A stretch of DNA of 64,000 nt from Mesorhizobium sp. NBSH29 (GTDB lineage Bacteria; Pseudomonadota; Alphaproteobacteria; Rhizobiales; Rhizobiaceae), in assembly GCF_015500055.1 (NCBI RefSeq), contig NZ_CP045492.1, positions 1,436,501 through 1,500,500 of the forward strand, in the 5' to 3' direction. The first letter of the stretch is position 1. Each line of letters opens with the position of its first letter. Under the pieces are notes generated by a model, which saw nothing but the letters and a program-made list of their open reading frames with translations, was not told where the DNA came from and ran no database searches. Of this stretch, positions 55,714 to 63,201 are shown piece after piece. The position numbers and the translations under genes are program-made.

Positions 55714-56028
55714 TCAGCTCACCAGCTTCAGGCCGATGATGCCGCTGACGATCAACGCGATGCAGCCAAGCCGTGCCGCAGTGGCCGGCTCTCCGAGCAG
55801 CCAGATGCCGAGCAGCGCTGTGCCGACGGTGCCGATGCCCGTCCAGATCGCATAACCGGTTCCGACCGGCAGTGTCTTCAGCGCCAGCCCGAGAAGCACG
55901 ACACTCACGATCATGCTTGCTGCCGTGAGAATGGTGGGAAGGGGCCGGGTGAAGCCATCGGTATATTTGAGCCCGATAGCCCAGCCGATCTCGAACAACC
56001 CGGCAACGACCAGTAGAAGCCACGCCAT
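55714..56028 (-). CDS. sugE: SMR-family transporter, SugE/Gdx type
   Basis: A small four-helix membrane exporter. The 104 residues start [20 protein letters not shown] with the membrane-embedded Glu (residue 13) and the [17 protein letters not shown] segment that marks the SugE/Gdx guanidinium-exporter branch, as opposed to EmrE. The ending [19 protein letters not shown] is also conserved. Gdx proteins exchange guanidinium for protons. No guanidine riboswitch was recognised upstream. The terminator of the preceding small gene lies 43 bases before the start. Confidence 0.88.
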   Translation of the reverse strand: MAWLLLVVAGLFEIGWAIGLKYTDGFTRPLPTILTAASMIVSVVLLGLALKTLPVGTGYAIWTGIGTVGTALLGIWLLGEPATAARLGCIALIVSGIIGLKLVS

Positions 56029-56070
56029 GATTTACCAACCTCGCGTTTGTCCGGCGCCGGGCCGGAGATA

Positions 56071-56098
56071 GAAAACCGGCCGCAAGATATGCGGCCGG
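56071..56098 (-). terminator. Terminator after the 39-residue protein gene
   Basis: On the minus strand CCGGCCGCA-TATCT-TGCGGCCGG is followed by TTTTCT. It is 28 bases after the stop of the small Lys/Ala-rich protein gene and before sugE. The nine-pair stem is perfect. Confidence 0.88.
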
Positions 56099-56126
56099 AG
56101 GGAAACCCACGATCAGCAAATGCGGG

Positions 56127-56246
56127 CTATTTGCTCTTTTTTGTAGCCGGAGCAAGCGTCGGGCTGGCTGCAGCGGCTGCCGGCTTCTTGGCATCCTTCT
56201 TGGGTTTGCGGACTTCTTTGTTCGACTTCATCTGACCTTTTGCCAT
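56127..56246 (-). CDS. Small Lys/Ala-rich protein, 39 residues
   Basis: Translation gives MAKGQMKSNKEVRKPKKDAK followed by KPAAAAASPTLAPATKKSK. The gene has a perfect GGAGGA ribosome binding site nine bases before ATG 56246 and its own strong terminator, so it looks like a real, well-expressed small gene. Composition resembles the basic Lys/Ala/Pro tails of histone-like proteins. I recall similar short proteins in rhizobia, but the function is unknown. There is no hydrophobic segment or Cys. Confidence 0.8.
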   Translation of the reverse strand: MAKGQMKSNKEVRKPKKDAKKPAAAAASPTLAPATKKSK

Positions 56247-56402
56247 GATGTGATTCCTCCTGTGCTGGCCGGCCCATGATGACCGTTCTGTTTGCCGGCA
56301 CAAGGGGACTTATGCGCACGGTCCCCGGATCGCGCCGGCCCTGCGGCACTGGACGCCTGGCACTCCTGCTCTAGATGCCGGAACGAGACATCGGAGCTTG
56401 TC

Positions 56403-57347
56403 ATGGCTGCTCATTCAGGATCGAAAACCGTTATCTATGCCGCGCTGGCAGGCAATTTTCTGATTGCCATCACGAAGTTTGGAGCTGCCGCATTCACAGG
56501 CAGCTCAGCCATGCTTTCGGAAGGCGTGCACTCGCTGGTCGATACCGGCAATGGAGCGCTGTTGCTCTACGGGTTGCACCGCGCCGCCCGCCCTGCCGAC
56601 CGCACCCATCCGCTCGGACATGGTCGCGAACTCTATTTCTGGAGCTTCATCGTCGCCGTTTTGGTCTTCGCGCTGGGTGCCGGCATTTCCTTCTATGAGG
56701 GCATTGCCCACATCATGCATCCTGAGCCGGTCGCCAATCCGATGGCAAACTACATCGTGCTCGGTCTGTCGATGGTGTTTGAAGGCGGCACATGGGCCGT
56801 GGCGCTGAAGGAGTTCCGCAAATCGAAAGGCAATGCCGGTTATATTGAAGCGGTTCGCAAGAGCAAGGACCCAAGCGTCTTCACCGTACTATTAGAAGAC
56901 AGCGCGGCACTGCTCGGGCTCGTGGTGGCATTTGCCGGCATCCTCGCCGCGCAGCTCCTGGACATGCCAGTCCTCGACGGTGTCGCATCGGTCGGCATCA
57001 GCCTCATCCTGGCGGCCACCGCAGTGTTCCTCGCCCGCGAGAGCAAGGGGCTGCTGATGGGCGAACCGGCACTGCCCGAAATCGAAAGATCCGTGCTGGC
57101 GCTGGTTCAGGACGACCGCGATATCGGAAAGGCCAATGGGATCATCACCGTCCATATCGGCCCAAACGAGATTGTCGCCGCACTCAGCGTCGAATTTGAA
57201 GACCGGTTGACCGCCCCCGCAATCGAGGCCTGCGTAGAACGTCTTGAACGCGCGATCACCCGGAAACATCCGCAGATCACGTCCCTCTTCGTCAAACCGC
57301 AGACCACCGGGACCTGGAAAAAGGTGCGTGCCGAACTGGCGATTTGA
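56403..57347 (+). CDS. Cation diffusion facilitator family transporter
   Basis: A proton-coupled divalent metal exporter. From ATG 56403 it has 314 residues. The transmembrane region contains SAMLSEGVHSLVDTGNGALL (His-x3-Asp of the metal site region), then HPLGHGRELYFWSFIVAVLV, and VFTVLLEDSAALLGLVVAFA with the second metal-site pair (Glu-Asp). Five to six hydrophobic helices precede a cytoplasmic C-terminal domain (IEACVERLERAITRKHPQIT). The EDSAALLG version belongs to the group close to eukaryotic ZnT9-like proteins; the metal is unknown. It is convergent with rmuC. Confidence 0.9.
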   Translation: MAAHSGSKTVIYAALAGNFLIAITKFGAAAFTGSSAMLSEGVHSLVDTGNGALLLYGLHRAARPADRTHPLGHGRELYFWSFIVAVLVFALGAGISFYEGIAHIMHPEPVANPMANYIVLGLSMVFEGGTWAVALKEFRKSKGNAGYIEAVRKSKDPSVFTVLLEDSAALLGLVVAFAGILAAQLLDMPVLDGVASVGISLILAATAVFLARESKGLLMGEPALPEIERSVLALVQDDRDIGKANGIITVHIGPNEIVAALSVEFEDRLTAPAIEACVERLERAITRKHPQITSLFVKPQTTGTWKKVRAELAI

Positions 57348-57359
57348 CTTTCGCGAAAA

Positions 57360-58616
57360 TTACTCGCGTTCTTCGACGACCCGAAGGCGCAACTGGCCGG
57401 TCTTGGAATCCGCGACGCGGGCCGCCGCAACGCGCGTGCCTTCGCTACCGCCTTCGGTCGAAGCAGCCTCCGGTGCGGAAAACTCCAGCGCCTCAATCTT
57501 CTGGCCCCGCTTGGTGACCTTGGACGACGAGACCAGAATATCGTCAATGTCCTTGGAAGCCTGACCGAAATGGCCCTGCAGTTTGCGCACCCGCTCGTCG
57601 AGCCGCCCGACATCCTCCATCAGCCGGATCACTTCGCCCTGGATGAGATGTGCCTGTTCGCGCATCCGGGCATCTTTCAGGATCGCCTGGATCACCTGGA
57701 TCGACAGCATCAAAAGCGACGGCGAGACGATGATCACCCGCGCCCGGTGGGCACGTTGTACAAGAGCCTCGAAATTCTCGTGGATCTCGGCAAACACCGA
57801 TTCCGACGGTACGAACATGAAGGCGGTGTCTTGGGTCTCGCCGTTGATCAGATATTTGTCGGCAATGTCGCGGACATGGATTTCGACATCGCGGCGGAAA
57901 GCCTGCGCGGCGGCCTTCTGCTGCTCGGCCCCCTCTGCCGCCTTGATAGCGTTCCAGGCTTCCAGCGGAAACTTCGCGTCGATCACCAGTGCCGGCGTGC
58001 CGTTCGGCATCTTCACCACGCAGTCTGGCCGGCTGCCATTAGACAGCGTGATCTGGAATTCATAACCGCCCTGCGGCAGCCCGTCGGCGACAATCGCCTC
58101 CATGCGCGCCTGGCCAAAGGCACCGCGCGTCTGCTTGTTGGACAGGATCGCCTGCAACTGCACCACCTGGCCGGCGAGCGACTGGATGTTGTTTTGCGCC
58201 GTGTCGATAACCGCCAGCCGTTCCTGCAATTTGCTCAGGCTCTCATGCGTCGAGCGCGTCTGCTCGCTCATCGACTGACCAAGCCTACCGGTCATGGCGT
58301 CGAGCCTTTGCGCGATGGATTGCGTGAGTTCGGCCTGACGTGCGCCGAACACGTCGGCCACAGCCCCAAGCCGCCCCTGCATCTCGGCCTGCGAGGCAAG
58401 GATACCTGCCATCCGCGCCTCGGTATCGCGGGCATGATCAGCGGTTACTGCTGCGGCAACCGCGCGCGCTCTGCCCGAACGCCACAGCGACAACACCAGC
58501 GCGCACAACAGCACCAAGAACAACAGCGCCCCAACGCCCAGCGTCTGGCCGAGCGTAATGGTGGTGGCACCAAGCTGGATCACCGGTTCGGAAAGAATTG
58601 AAGACAGGTCATTCAT
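57360..58616 (-). CDS. rmuC: DNA recombination protein RmuC
   Basis: A nuclease-fold protein limiting inversions and recombination, anchored in the membrane. From ATG 58616 (MNDLSSILSEP) it has 418 residues; ATG 58640 is an alternative and neither has a strong ribosome binding site. An N-terminal membrane helix (LGVGALLFLVLLCALVLSL) is followed by a coiled coil (residues about 50-150) and the RmuC domain: QLQAILSNKQTRGAFGQARM, DCVVKMPNGTPALVIDAKFP and TAFMFVPSESVFAEIHENFE. It is divergent from def. Confidence 0.93.
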   Translation of the reverse strand: MNDLSSILSEPVIQLGATTITLGQTLGVGALLFLVLLCALVLSLWRSGRARAVAAAVTADHARDTEARMAGILASQAEMQGRLGAVADVFGARQAELTQSIAQRLDAMTGRLGQSMSEQTRSTHESLSKLQERLAVIDTAQNNIQSLAGQVVQLQAILSNKQTRGAFGQARMEAIVADGLPQGGYEFQITLSNGSRPDCVVKMPNGTPALVIDAKFPLEAWNAIKAAEGAEQQKAAAQAFRRDVEIHVRDIADKYLINGETQDTAFMFVPSESVFAEIHENFEALVQRAHRARVIIVSPSLLMLSIQVIQAILKDARMREQAHLIQGEVIRLMEDVGRLDERVRKLQGHFGQASKDIDDILVSSSKVTKRGQKIEALEFSAPEAASTEGGSEGTRVAAARVADSKTGQLRLRVVEERE

Positions 58617-58719
58617 TCCGTCAGCATACGTGATTCGCATCGACGCGACAGATCAAAACGTGAACAGCAAAAATGTACATCCGGTTGACGCATTTGACCG
58701 GAAACCTTAAGCGAGCGCC

Positions 58720-59250
58720 ATGTCGATCAAACCACTTATCATCCTGCCCGATCCGCTGCTGCGCCAGGTCTCGAAGCCCGTCGAACGGGTTGACGACGAC
58801 TTGCGCAGATTTGCCGGCGACATGCTGGAGACCATGTATGACGCGCCGGGCATTGGACTGGCAGCAATCCAGGTCGGTACGCCGCTGCGCATGCTGGTCA
58901 TCGACCTCGCCAAGGAAGACGAGGAGCCCGCGCCGCAGGTATTCATCAACCCGGAAGTCCTTCGCAGCTTCGAAGAGCGCTCGATCTACGAGGAAGGCTG
59001 CTTGTCGATCCCTGATTACTACGCCGAAGTGGAGCGCCCTGCGCGCGTGCGGGTCAAGTATCTCGACCGCGACGGCAAAGAGCAGGAGATCGAGGCAGAC
59101 GGCCTCCTGTCCACCTGCCTGCAGCATGAGATCGACCATCTGAACGGCGTCCTGTTCATCGATCATATCTCCAAGCTCAAGCGCGACATGGTGGTGAAGA
59201 AATTCCGTAAGCTCGCAAAAGACCGGCCCGCAACCCCGCTGGTCAGCTGA
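58720..59250 (+). CDS. def: Peptide deformylase
   Basis: Removes the formyl group from nascent protein N-termini. The 176 residues contain all three PDF motifs: [10 protein letters not shown] (near 45), EEGCLSIP (near 90, metal-binding Cys) and [12 protein letters not shown] (near 135, the two His ligands and catalytic Glu). It is the first gene of def-fmt-truA, one base before fmt, so the formylation and deformylation enzymes are cotranscribed as in many bacteria. Confidence 0.97.
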   Translation: MSIKPLIILPDPLLRQVSKPVERVDDDLRRFAGDMLETMYDAPGIGLAAIQVGTPLRMLVIDLAKEDEEPAPQVFINPEVLRSFEERSIYEEGCLSIPDYYAEVERPARVRVKYLDRDGKEQEIEADGLLSTCLQHEIDHLNGVLFIDHISKLKRDMVVKKFRKLAKDRPATPLVS

Positions 59251-59251
59251 G

Positions 59252-60187
59252 ATGGGGCTGCGCGTCATCTTCATGGGCACGCCGGAGTTTTCCGTGCCGA
59301 TGCTGCGCGCGCTTGTTGAGGCCGGCCACGATATCGCCGCCGTCTACACCCAGCCCCCGCGCCCGGCAGGCCGCCGTGGCCTGGAACTCACCCCGTCGCC
59401 GGTGCAGCGCGAGGCCGAGCGGCTTGGGCTGGAGTTGCGCACGCCACTGTCGCTCAAAAACGAAGCCGAGCAGGCAGAATTCGCAGCGCTGAAAGCCGAT
59501 GTCGCGGTGGTTGTCGCCTACGGGCTTCTATTGCCAGCACCGGTCCTCGAGAGTACGCGGCTTGGCTGCTATAATGGCCATGCGTCGCTGCTGCCGCGCT
59601 GGCGCGGCGCAGCCCCGATCCAGCGCGCCATCATGGCAGGCGATTTTGAAACCGGCATGATGCTCATGAAGATGGAGGCAGGGCTGGACACCGGCCCGGT
59701 GGCGCTGACCGAGCGCATCGCCATCATCCCCGGCATGACCGCCGGCGACCTGCACGACCGGTTGAGTGCGATCGGCGCACCACTGATGGTCGATGCGCTG
59801 GCCCGGCTGGAAGCCGGAAACCTTCTGCTTTCTGTGCAGGATGAAGAGGGTGTGACCTACGCCAGAAAAATCGACAAGGCCGAAACCCGCATCGACTGGC
59901 AGCGCCCGTCGCTGGAAGTGGCGCGCCATATTTGCGGTCTGTCGCCCTTTCCGGGCGCGTGGTGTGAAATCGAGACCGGCGGCAGGGCGGAACGCCTGAA
60001 AGTGCTGCGGGCCGTTGAGGCGGAGGGTGGCGGCGCGGCAGGCATTCTGCTTGATGCTGCGCTGACTGTCGCCTGTGGAAGCGGTGCGGTGCGGTTGCTT
60101 CAGGTTCAAAGAGCGGGCGGCAAGCCAACCGATGCCGAAGCGTTTCTGCGTGGCACGCCCTTGGAAAATGGTATGATGCTGTCATGA
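59252..60187 (+). CDS. fmt: Methionyl-tRNA formyltransferase
   Basis: Formylates initiator Met-tRNA using 10-formyl-THF. The 311 residues include [20 protein letters not shown], the folate-site [37 protein letters not shown] and a C-terminal OB-fold domain that binds tRNA ([20 protein letters not shown]). ATG is one base after the def stop. truA follows after 63 bp. Confidence 0.96.
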   Translation: MGLRVIFMGTPEFSVPMLRALVEAGHDIAAVYTQPPRPAGRRGLELTPSPVQREAERLGLELRTPLSLKNEAEQAEFAALKADVAVVVAYGLLLPAPVLESTRLGCYNGHASLLPRWRGAAPIQRAIMAGDFETGMMLMKMEAGLDTGPVALTERIAIIPGMTAGDLHDRLSAIGAPLMVDALARLEAGNLLLSVQDEEGVTYARKIDKAETRIDWQRPSLEVARHICGLSPFPGAWCEIETGGRAERLKVLRAVEAEGGGAAGILLDAALTVACGSGAVRLLQVQRAGGKPTDAEAFLRGTPLENGMMLS

Positions 60188-60250
60188 GTATGAAGACAAA
60201 CCGCGCCGCCTTTTTCCACGTCCCTGTCGCCTGACGGTCGGGACCAAGAG

Positions 60251-61003
60251 ATGCCGCGATACCGCCTCGATGTGGAATATGACGGCAGCGCCTATGCCGG
60301 CTGGCAGCGCCAGCCTGATCTTCCGACCGTGCAGGGAGCCATTGAAAACGCCCTCCTGGCGTTTTGCGGCGAGGTTTTGACCCTGCGGGGCGCTGGCCGC
60401 ACGGATGCCGGTGTCCATGCAAGCGGGCAGGTAGCCCATGTCGAGCTGGCAAAAAACTGGCCAGCAGAAAAGGTGCGCGATGCGCTCAACGCCCATCTGC
60501 AAATGGCTGGACAGCGCGTTTCAATCCTTGATGCAACACCGGCTGCAGAAGATTTCGATGCTCGTTTTTCGGCGATCGGCCGGCACTATCTCTACCGCAT
60601 CGCCAATCGCCGCGCGCCTGTGGCGCTCGATCATCGGAAGGTGTGGTGGGTGCCCAAGAAGCTTGATGCGCAGGCCATGCACGAGGCAGCCCAGCTCCTG
60701 ACCGGTAGGCATGACTTCACCACCTTTCGCTCAACTCAATGCCAGGCGGAAAGCCCGGTGCGAACGCTGGAGCGGCTGGATGTGGTGCGTCTTGCCGACG
60801 CCATCGAAATTCGCGCCTCGGCACGCTCATTCCTGCACAACCAGGTGCGCTCGATTGTCGGCTCGCTGAAAAAGGTGGGCGAAGGTGGCTGGAGCGCCGC
60901 CCAATTGCAGGCAGCGCTCGAAGCCCGCAACCGTGCAGCCTGCGGCCAGGTCGCGCCGCCCGACGGACTCTATCTGATCAAGGTGGATTATCCCGAGGTG
61001 TGA
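60251..61003 (+). CDS. truA: tRNA pseudouridine(38-40) synthase
   Basis: Isomerises uridines 38-40 in the anticodon arm of tRNAs. The 250 residues begin [20 protein letters not shown]; the catalytic Asp is in [20 protein letters not shown] near residue 56. [20 protein letters not shown] and [20 protein letters not shown] are family hallmarks. It is the last gene of the def-fmt-truA unit. Confidence 0.96.
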   Translation: MPRYRLDVEYDGSAYAGWQRQPDLPTVQGAIENALLAFCGEVLTLRGAGRTDAGVHASGQVAHVELAKNWPAEKVRDALNAHLQMAGQRVSILDATPAAEDFDARFSAIGRHYLYRIANRRAPVALDHRKVWWVPKKLDAQAMHEAAQLLTGRHDFTTFRSTQCQAESPVRTLERLDVVRLADAIEIRASARSFLHNQVRSIVGSLKKVGEGGWSAAQLQAALEARNRAACGQVAPPDGLYLIKVDYPEV

Positions 61004-61021
61004 CCCTAATCGGTAGAGCTG

Positions 61022-61576
61022 TCAGACCTTCTTCAGCTCATAAAAGAGAAGCATCCCGCCGCTCTTAAGAGGCTGGCTTTCGCGCAGGGAGAAATGCGCG
61101 CGGCCGCTTTCGGGCTTAAACAGCGGCGTACCTTCACCCCACACCACCGGCGCAAGGCAAATGCGGTATTCGTCTACGAGCCCCTCGGCCATCAGCGTTG
61201 CCAGGAGATCTGCGCTGCCGAATACGAAAACATCCTTGCCGTCTTCTTGCTTAAGCGCCTTGACGGTGTCGATGGCTTCGCCTTTCAACAGTCGGCTGTT
61301 GGCCCAATCAGCCACGTCGAGCGTGCGCGAAGCTATGGCCTTGTCGAGGCTGTTCATCATCGTGGCGACCGGACCCTCTTCCTTTGTCCAGTGATCGCGC
61401 ATGCCCTCGTAGGTGCGGCGTCCAAACAAAAGCGTGCCGATCTCCGCACCCTGAGCCAGAGAAAATTCCTCTAGTTCCTCACCCCAGACTGTGCCGTGCA
61501 TATCGAGCTGCCACGGTCCGGTACCTTCGAAATAGCCATCCAGAGTCATGACGTTCCAGGCTATCAGTTTTCTCAC
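61022..61576 (-). CDS. Dihydrofolate reductase family protein (RibD C-terminal type)
   Basis: A 184-residue protein with the RibD-C/DHFR-like fold. It begins RKLIAWNVMTLDGYFEGTGP and contains LLFGRRTYEGMRDHWTKEEG, then KQEDGKDVFVFGSADLLATL and PVVWGEGTPLF. Such single-domain proteins are common next to SRPBCC and ArsR genes, as here, but have no firmly assigned reaction; reduction of a pterin or riboflavin precursor is not established. It is 120 bp downstream of the SRPBCC gene and may belong to the same transcription unit. Confidence 0.87.
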   Translation of the reverse strand: MRKLIAWNVMTLDGYFEGTGPWQLDMHGTVWGEELEEFSLAQGAEIGTLLFGRRTYEGMRDHWTKEEGPVATMMNSLDKAIASRTLDVADWANSRLLKGEAIDTVKALKQEDGKDVFVFGSADLLATLMAEGLVDEYRICLAPVVWGEGTPLFKPESGRAHFSLRESQPLKSGGMLLFYELKKV

Positions 61577-61696
61577 AGTCGATCCTTTCGAAGCGTTTGT
61601 TCAGTGAAATTTGCAGTCAGCACCGCGCGGCGCCCAACCTAAAGCGCGGCAGGTTCAGCCGTATCAGCCATGGCCGTGAATTAGTGGCTCAGTGTC

Positions 61697-62197
61697 TCAT
61701 CGGCTTTTTGCCTCGACGTGACGCGCCAGCTTGTCCAGCGTCTGACCGCCATACGCGACCGCACCAAAACCGATCGCATTTTCGCGGTGTTCCCTGGACG
61801 GGTGCATCTGGCGCAGCGTCAACACGGTCTTGCCGTCACTTTGTTCGTCGAAGGTGACCAGCATCTTGAATTTGCCGGGATCGTGGTCTTCGTCTACCCC
61901 ATGCTCAACCTCGATCAGCGTCGGAGCCTCCAGACGTAAAAAATCCATCCGGCTGCTGTAGCGGGTCCCGTCGGCGGCAACCATATCGAACCGCCAGATG
62001 CCGCCGGGGCGCAGGTCGATTTCATACGTCTCGATTTCCATGCCCTCGGGGCCGAACCAGACCACGATCTGTTCCGGGTCGGTCCATGCGGCATAAACCA
62101 CGCTGCGTGGCGCGTCGATCACCCGCGCCAGAACGATTTCGCGGTCAAGCGGCCAGTTCTGCCAGGCGGAGTCAGAGTTTGTGGATATGGCGCTCAT
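61697..62197 (-). CDS. SRPBCC/AHSA1 domain protein
   Basis: A 166-residue hydrophobic-ligand-binding (START-like) protein. Family segments are REIVLARVIDAPRSVVYAAW, TDPEQIVVWFGPEGMEIETY and DLRPGGIWRFDMVAADGTRY. Its start is 4 bp after the arsR stop, so expression is controlled together with the repressor. ArsR-AHSA1 pairs are widespread; the ligand is unknown. Confidence 0.9.
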   Translation of the reverse strand: MSAISTNSDSAWQNWPLDREIVLARVIDAPRSVVYAAWTDPEQIVVWFGPEGMEIETYEIDLRPGGIWRFDMVAADGTRYSSRMDFLRLEAPTLIEVEHGVDEDHDPGKFKMLVTFDEQSDGKTVLTLRQMHPSREHRENAIGFGAVAYGGQTLDKLARHVEAKSR

Positions 62198-62201
62198 CGC
62201 T

Positions 62202-62537
62202 TCAGTTCTTCCTCGTCATGCGTTCGATATGGACTTCCATCCGGTCGAGACGGCGCTCCCATGCAGCTATGTGCTGGCGGATCCATCCGTCGGTCGCATG
62301 AAGCGCGTCCGGCGCGATCGTACAGGTGCGAACCCGCCCGTTTTTCTCAGACCTCACGAGCCCGCTTTCCTCCAGCACCCGCACATGCTTGAGAAGCGAG
62401 GGCAGCGCCAGATCAAACGGCTCGGAGAGCTCGCTGACGGATTTCGGCCCCTCGCACAAACGGCTGACAATGGCCCGTCTTGTCGGGTCAGCGAGTGCGG
62501 AAAATGCTTTGTCCAGATTAATTGAATACTTAGCCAT
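62202..62537 (-). CDS. ArsR-family winged-helix regulator
   Basis: A small repressor, 111 residues from ATG 62537 (MAKYSINLDKAFSALADPTR); an ATG at 62561 is also in frame. The winged helix is visible: PTRRAIVSRLCEGPKSVSEL, FDLALPSLLKHVRVLEESGL with the recognition helix, and the wing VRSEKNGRVRTCTI. The metal-binding CxC of classical ArsR is absent, as in the SdpR-like group paired with AHSA1 proteins. A 24-bp palindrome covers its start codon and probably mediates autorepression. Confidence 0.9.
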   Translation of the reverse strand: MAKYSINLDKAFSALADPTRRAIVSRLCEGPKSVSELSEPFDLALPSLLKHVRVLEESGLVRSEKNGRVRTCTIAPDALHATDGWIRQHIAAWERRLDRMEVHIERMTRKN

Positions 62538-62549
62538 ATGGATAAGTAT
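62526..62549. promoter_or_regulatory. Palindrome over the arsR start, probable operator
   Basis: ATACTTAGCCATATGGATAAGTAT wording in two halves: ATACTTAGCCAT and ATGGATAAGTAT are reverse complements except for one base pair (G at 62533 against A at 62542). The centre lies on the start codon of the ArsR gene. A symmetric AT-rich site of this size is typical for a winged-helix dimer, so autorepression is the simplest reading. Confidence 0.7.
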
Positions 62550-62607
62550 CAAGCTGGGCATGTGCCTGTCAAGAGAAAGTTTCCGCCTTGGCTAAGTGTT
62601 GAAGCGC

Positions 62608-63147
62608 CTAATAGATCGGCTTGACCATCTCATGGGTCGACGGCCAGACCCGTGTCGTATGCGGCTGAACCGAACGCTCCAAATAGGTCGAGAGCACGAC
62701 GTAGCTGCGCGTTGTCACCACGCCGGGGACATCATAGATCCGCGCCAAAAGCCCTTCGAGCGCGCGGGCATCTTCGGTCCTCACCTTCAATAGCATGCAG
62801 GCATCGCCGGCTACTGAATGGATTTCCTCCACTTCGGGGTATCTTGAAATGTCCATCAGCTCCGGCGTCTTACCCCAGCCGCGCGTATCGACATGAACAA
62901 AGGCCAGTAGGGATTTCCCCACCGCCTTCGGGTCAATAATCGCAGCCGTCTTGCGAATGGCGCCGGAACGGCGCAGGCGCTTCACCCGTTCATGGGCTGC
63001 GGGCGCTGACAGGCCAGCCGCTTCACCTAGTTGCGCATAGCTGACGGTGGCATCTTCGACCAAAACGCCTAACAATCTTCGGTCAGCGGCGTCGAGGTCC
63101 CGTGACGGAAGCCTGCTTTGCTGAATGCCATCTGTTTCTTCCGCCAT
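62608..63147 (-). CDS. Lrp/AsnC-family regulator
   Basis: A transcription factor of 179 residues. The N-terminal helix-turn-helix is in LDAADRRLLGVLVEDATVSY and LGEAAGLSAPAAHERVKRLR. The C-terminal RAM ligand-binding domain follows (SLLAFVHVDTRGWGKTPELM; VEEIHSVAGDACMLLKVRTE). An extension of about 15 residues at the N-terminus and about 20 at the C-terminus exceeds the minimal family length. It is divergent from an MFS gene with a 49-bp gap containing a strong palindrome, the standard arrangement for an amino-acid-responsive exporter regulator. Confidence 0.92.
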   Translation of the reverse strand: MAEETDGIQQSRLPSRDLDAADRRLLGVLVEDATVSYAQLGEAAGLSAPAAHERVKRLRRSGAIRKTAAIIDPKAVGKSLLAFVHVDTRGWGKTPELMDISRYPEVEEIHSVAGDACMLLKVRTEDARALEGLLARIYDVPGVVTTRSYVVLSTYLERSVQPHTTRVWPSTHEMVKPIY

Positions 63148-63174
63148 CTGCTTGATGCCCTCTTGTTGCTGAAT

Positions 63175-63201
63175 GACATTTTGCGATTATGCCAAAATGT
63201 C
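63175..63201. promoter_or_regulatory. Perfect inverted repeat between lrp-like and MFS genes, probable operator
   Basis: GACATTTTG and CAAAATGTC are perfect 9-base complementary arms separated by CGATTATGC. The right arm includes the MFS start codon. Position and symmetry fit binding of the divergently encoded Lrp-type regulator. Confidence 0.75.

Noticed and set aside
56029-56070. Guanidine riboswitch ahead of the sugE-like gene
   Set aside because: No ykkC-type or tandem ACGR-loop structure could be drawn; the obvious hairpin is a terminator of the upstream gene.
56113-56349. 78-codon open frame over the small Lys/Ala-rich gene on the same strand
   Set aside because: Another frame of the same strand has an ideal ribosome binding site and a sensible 39-residue product; this one has neither.
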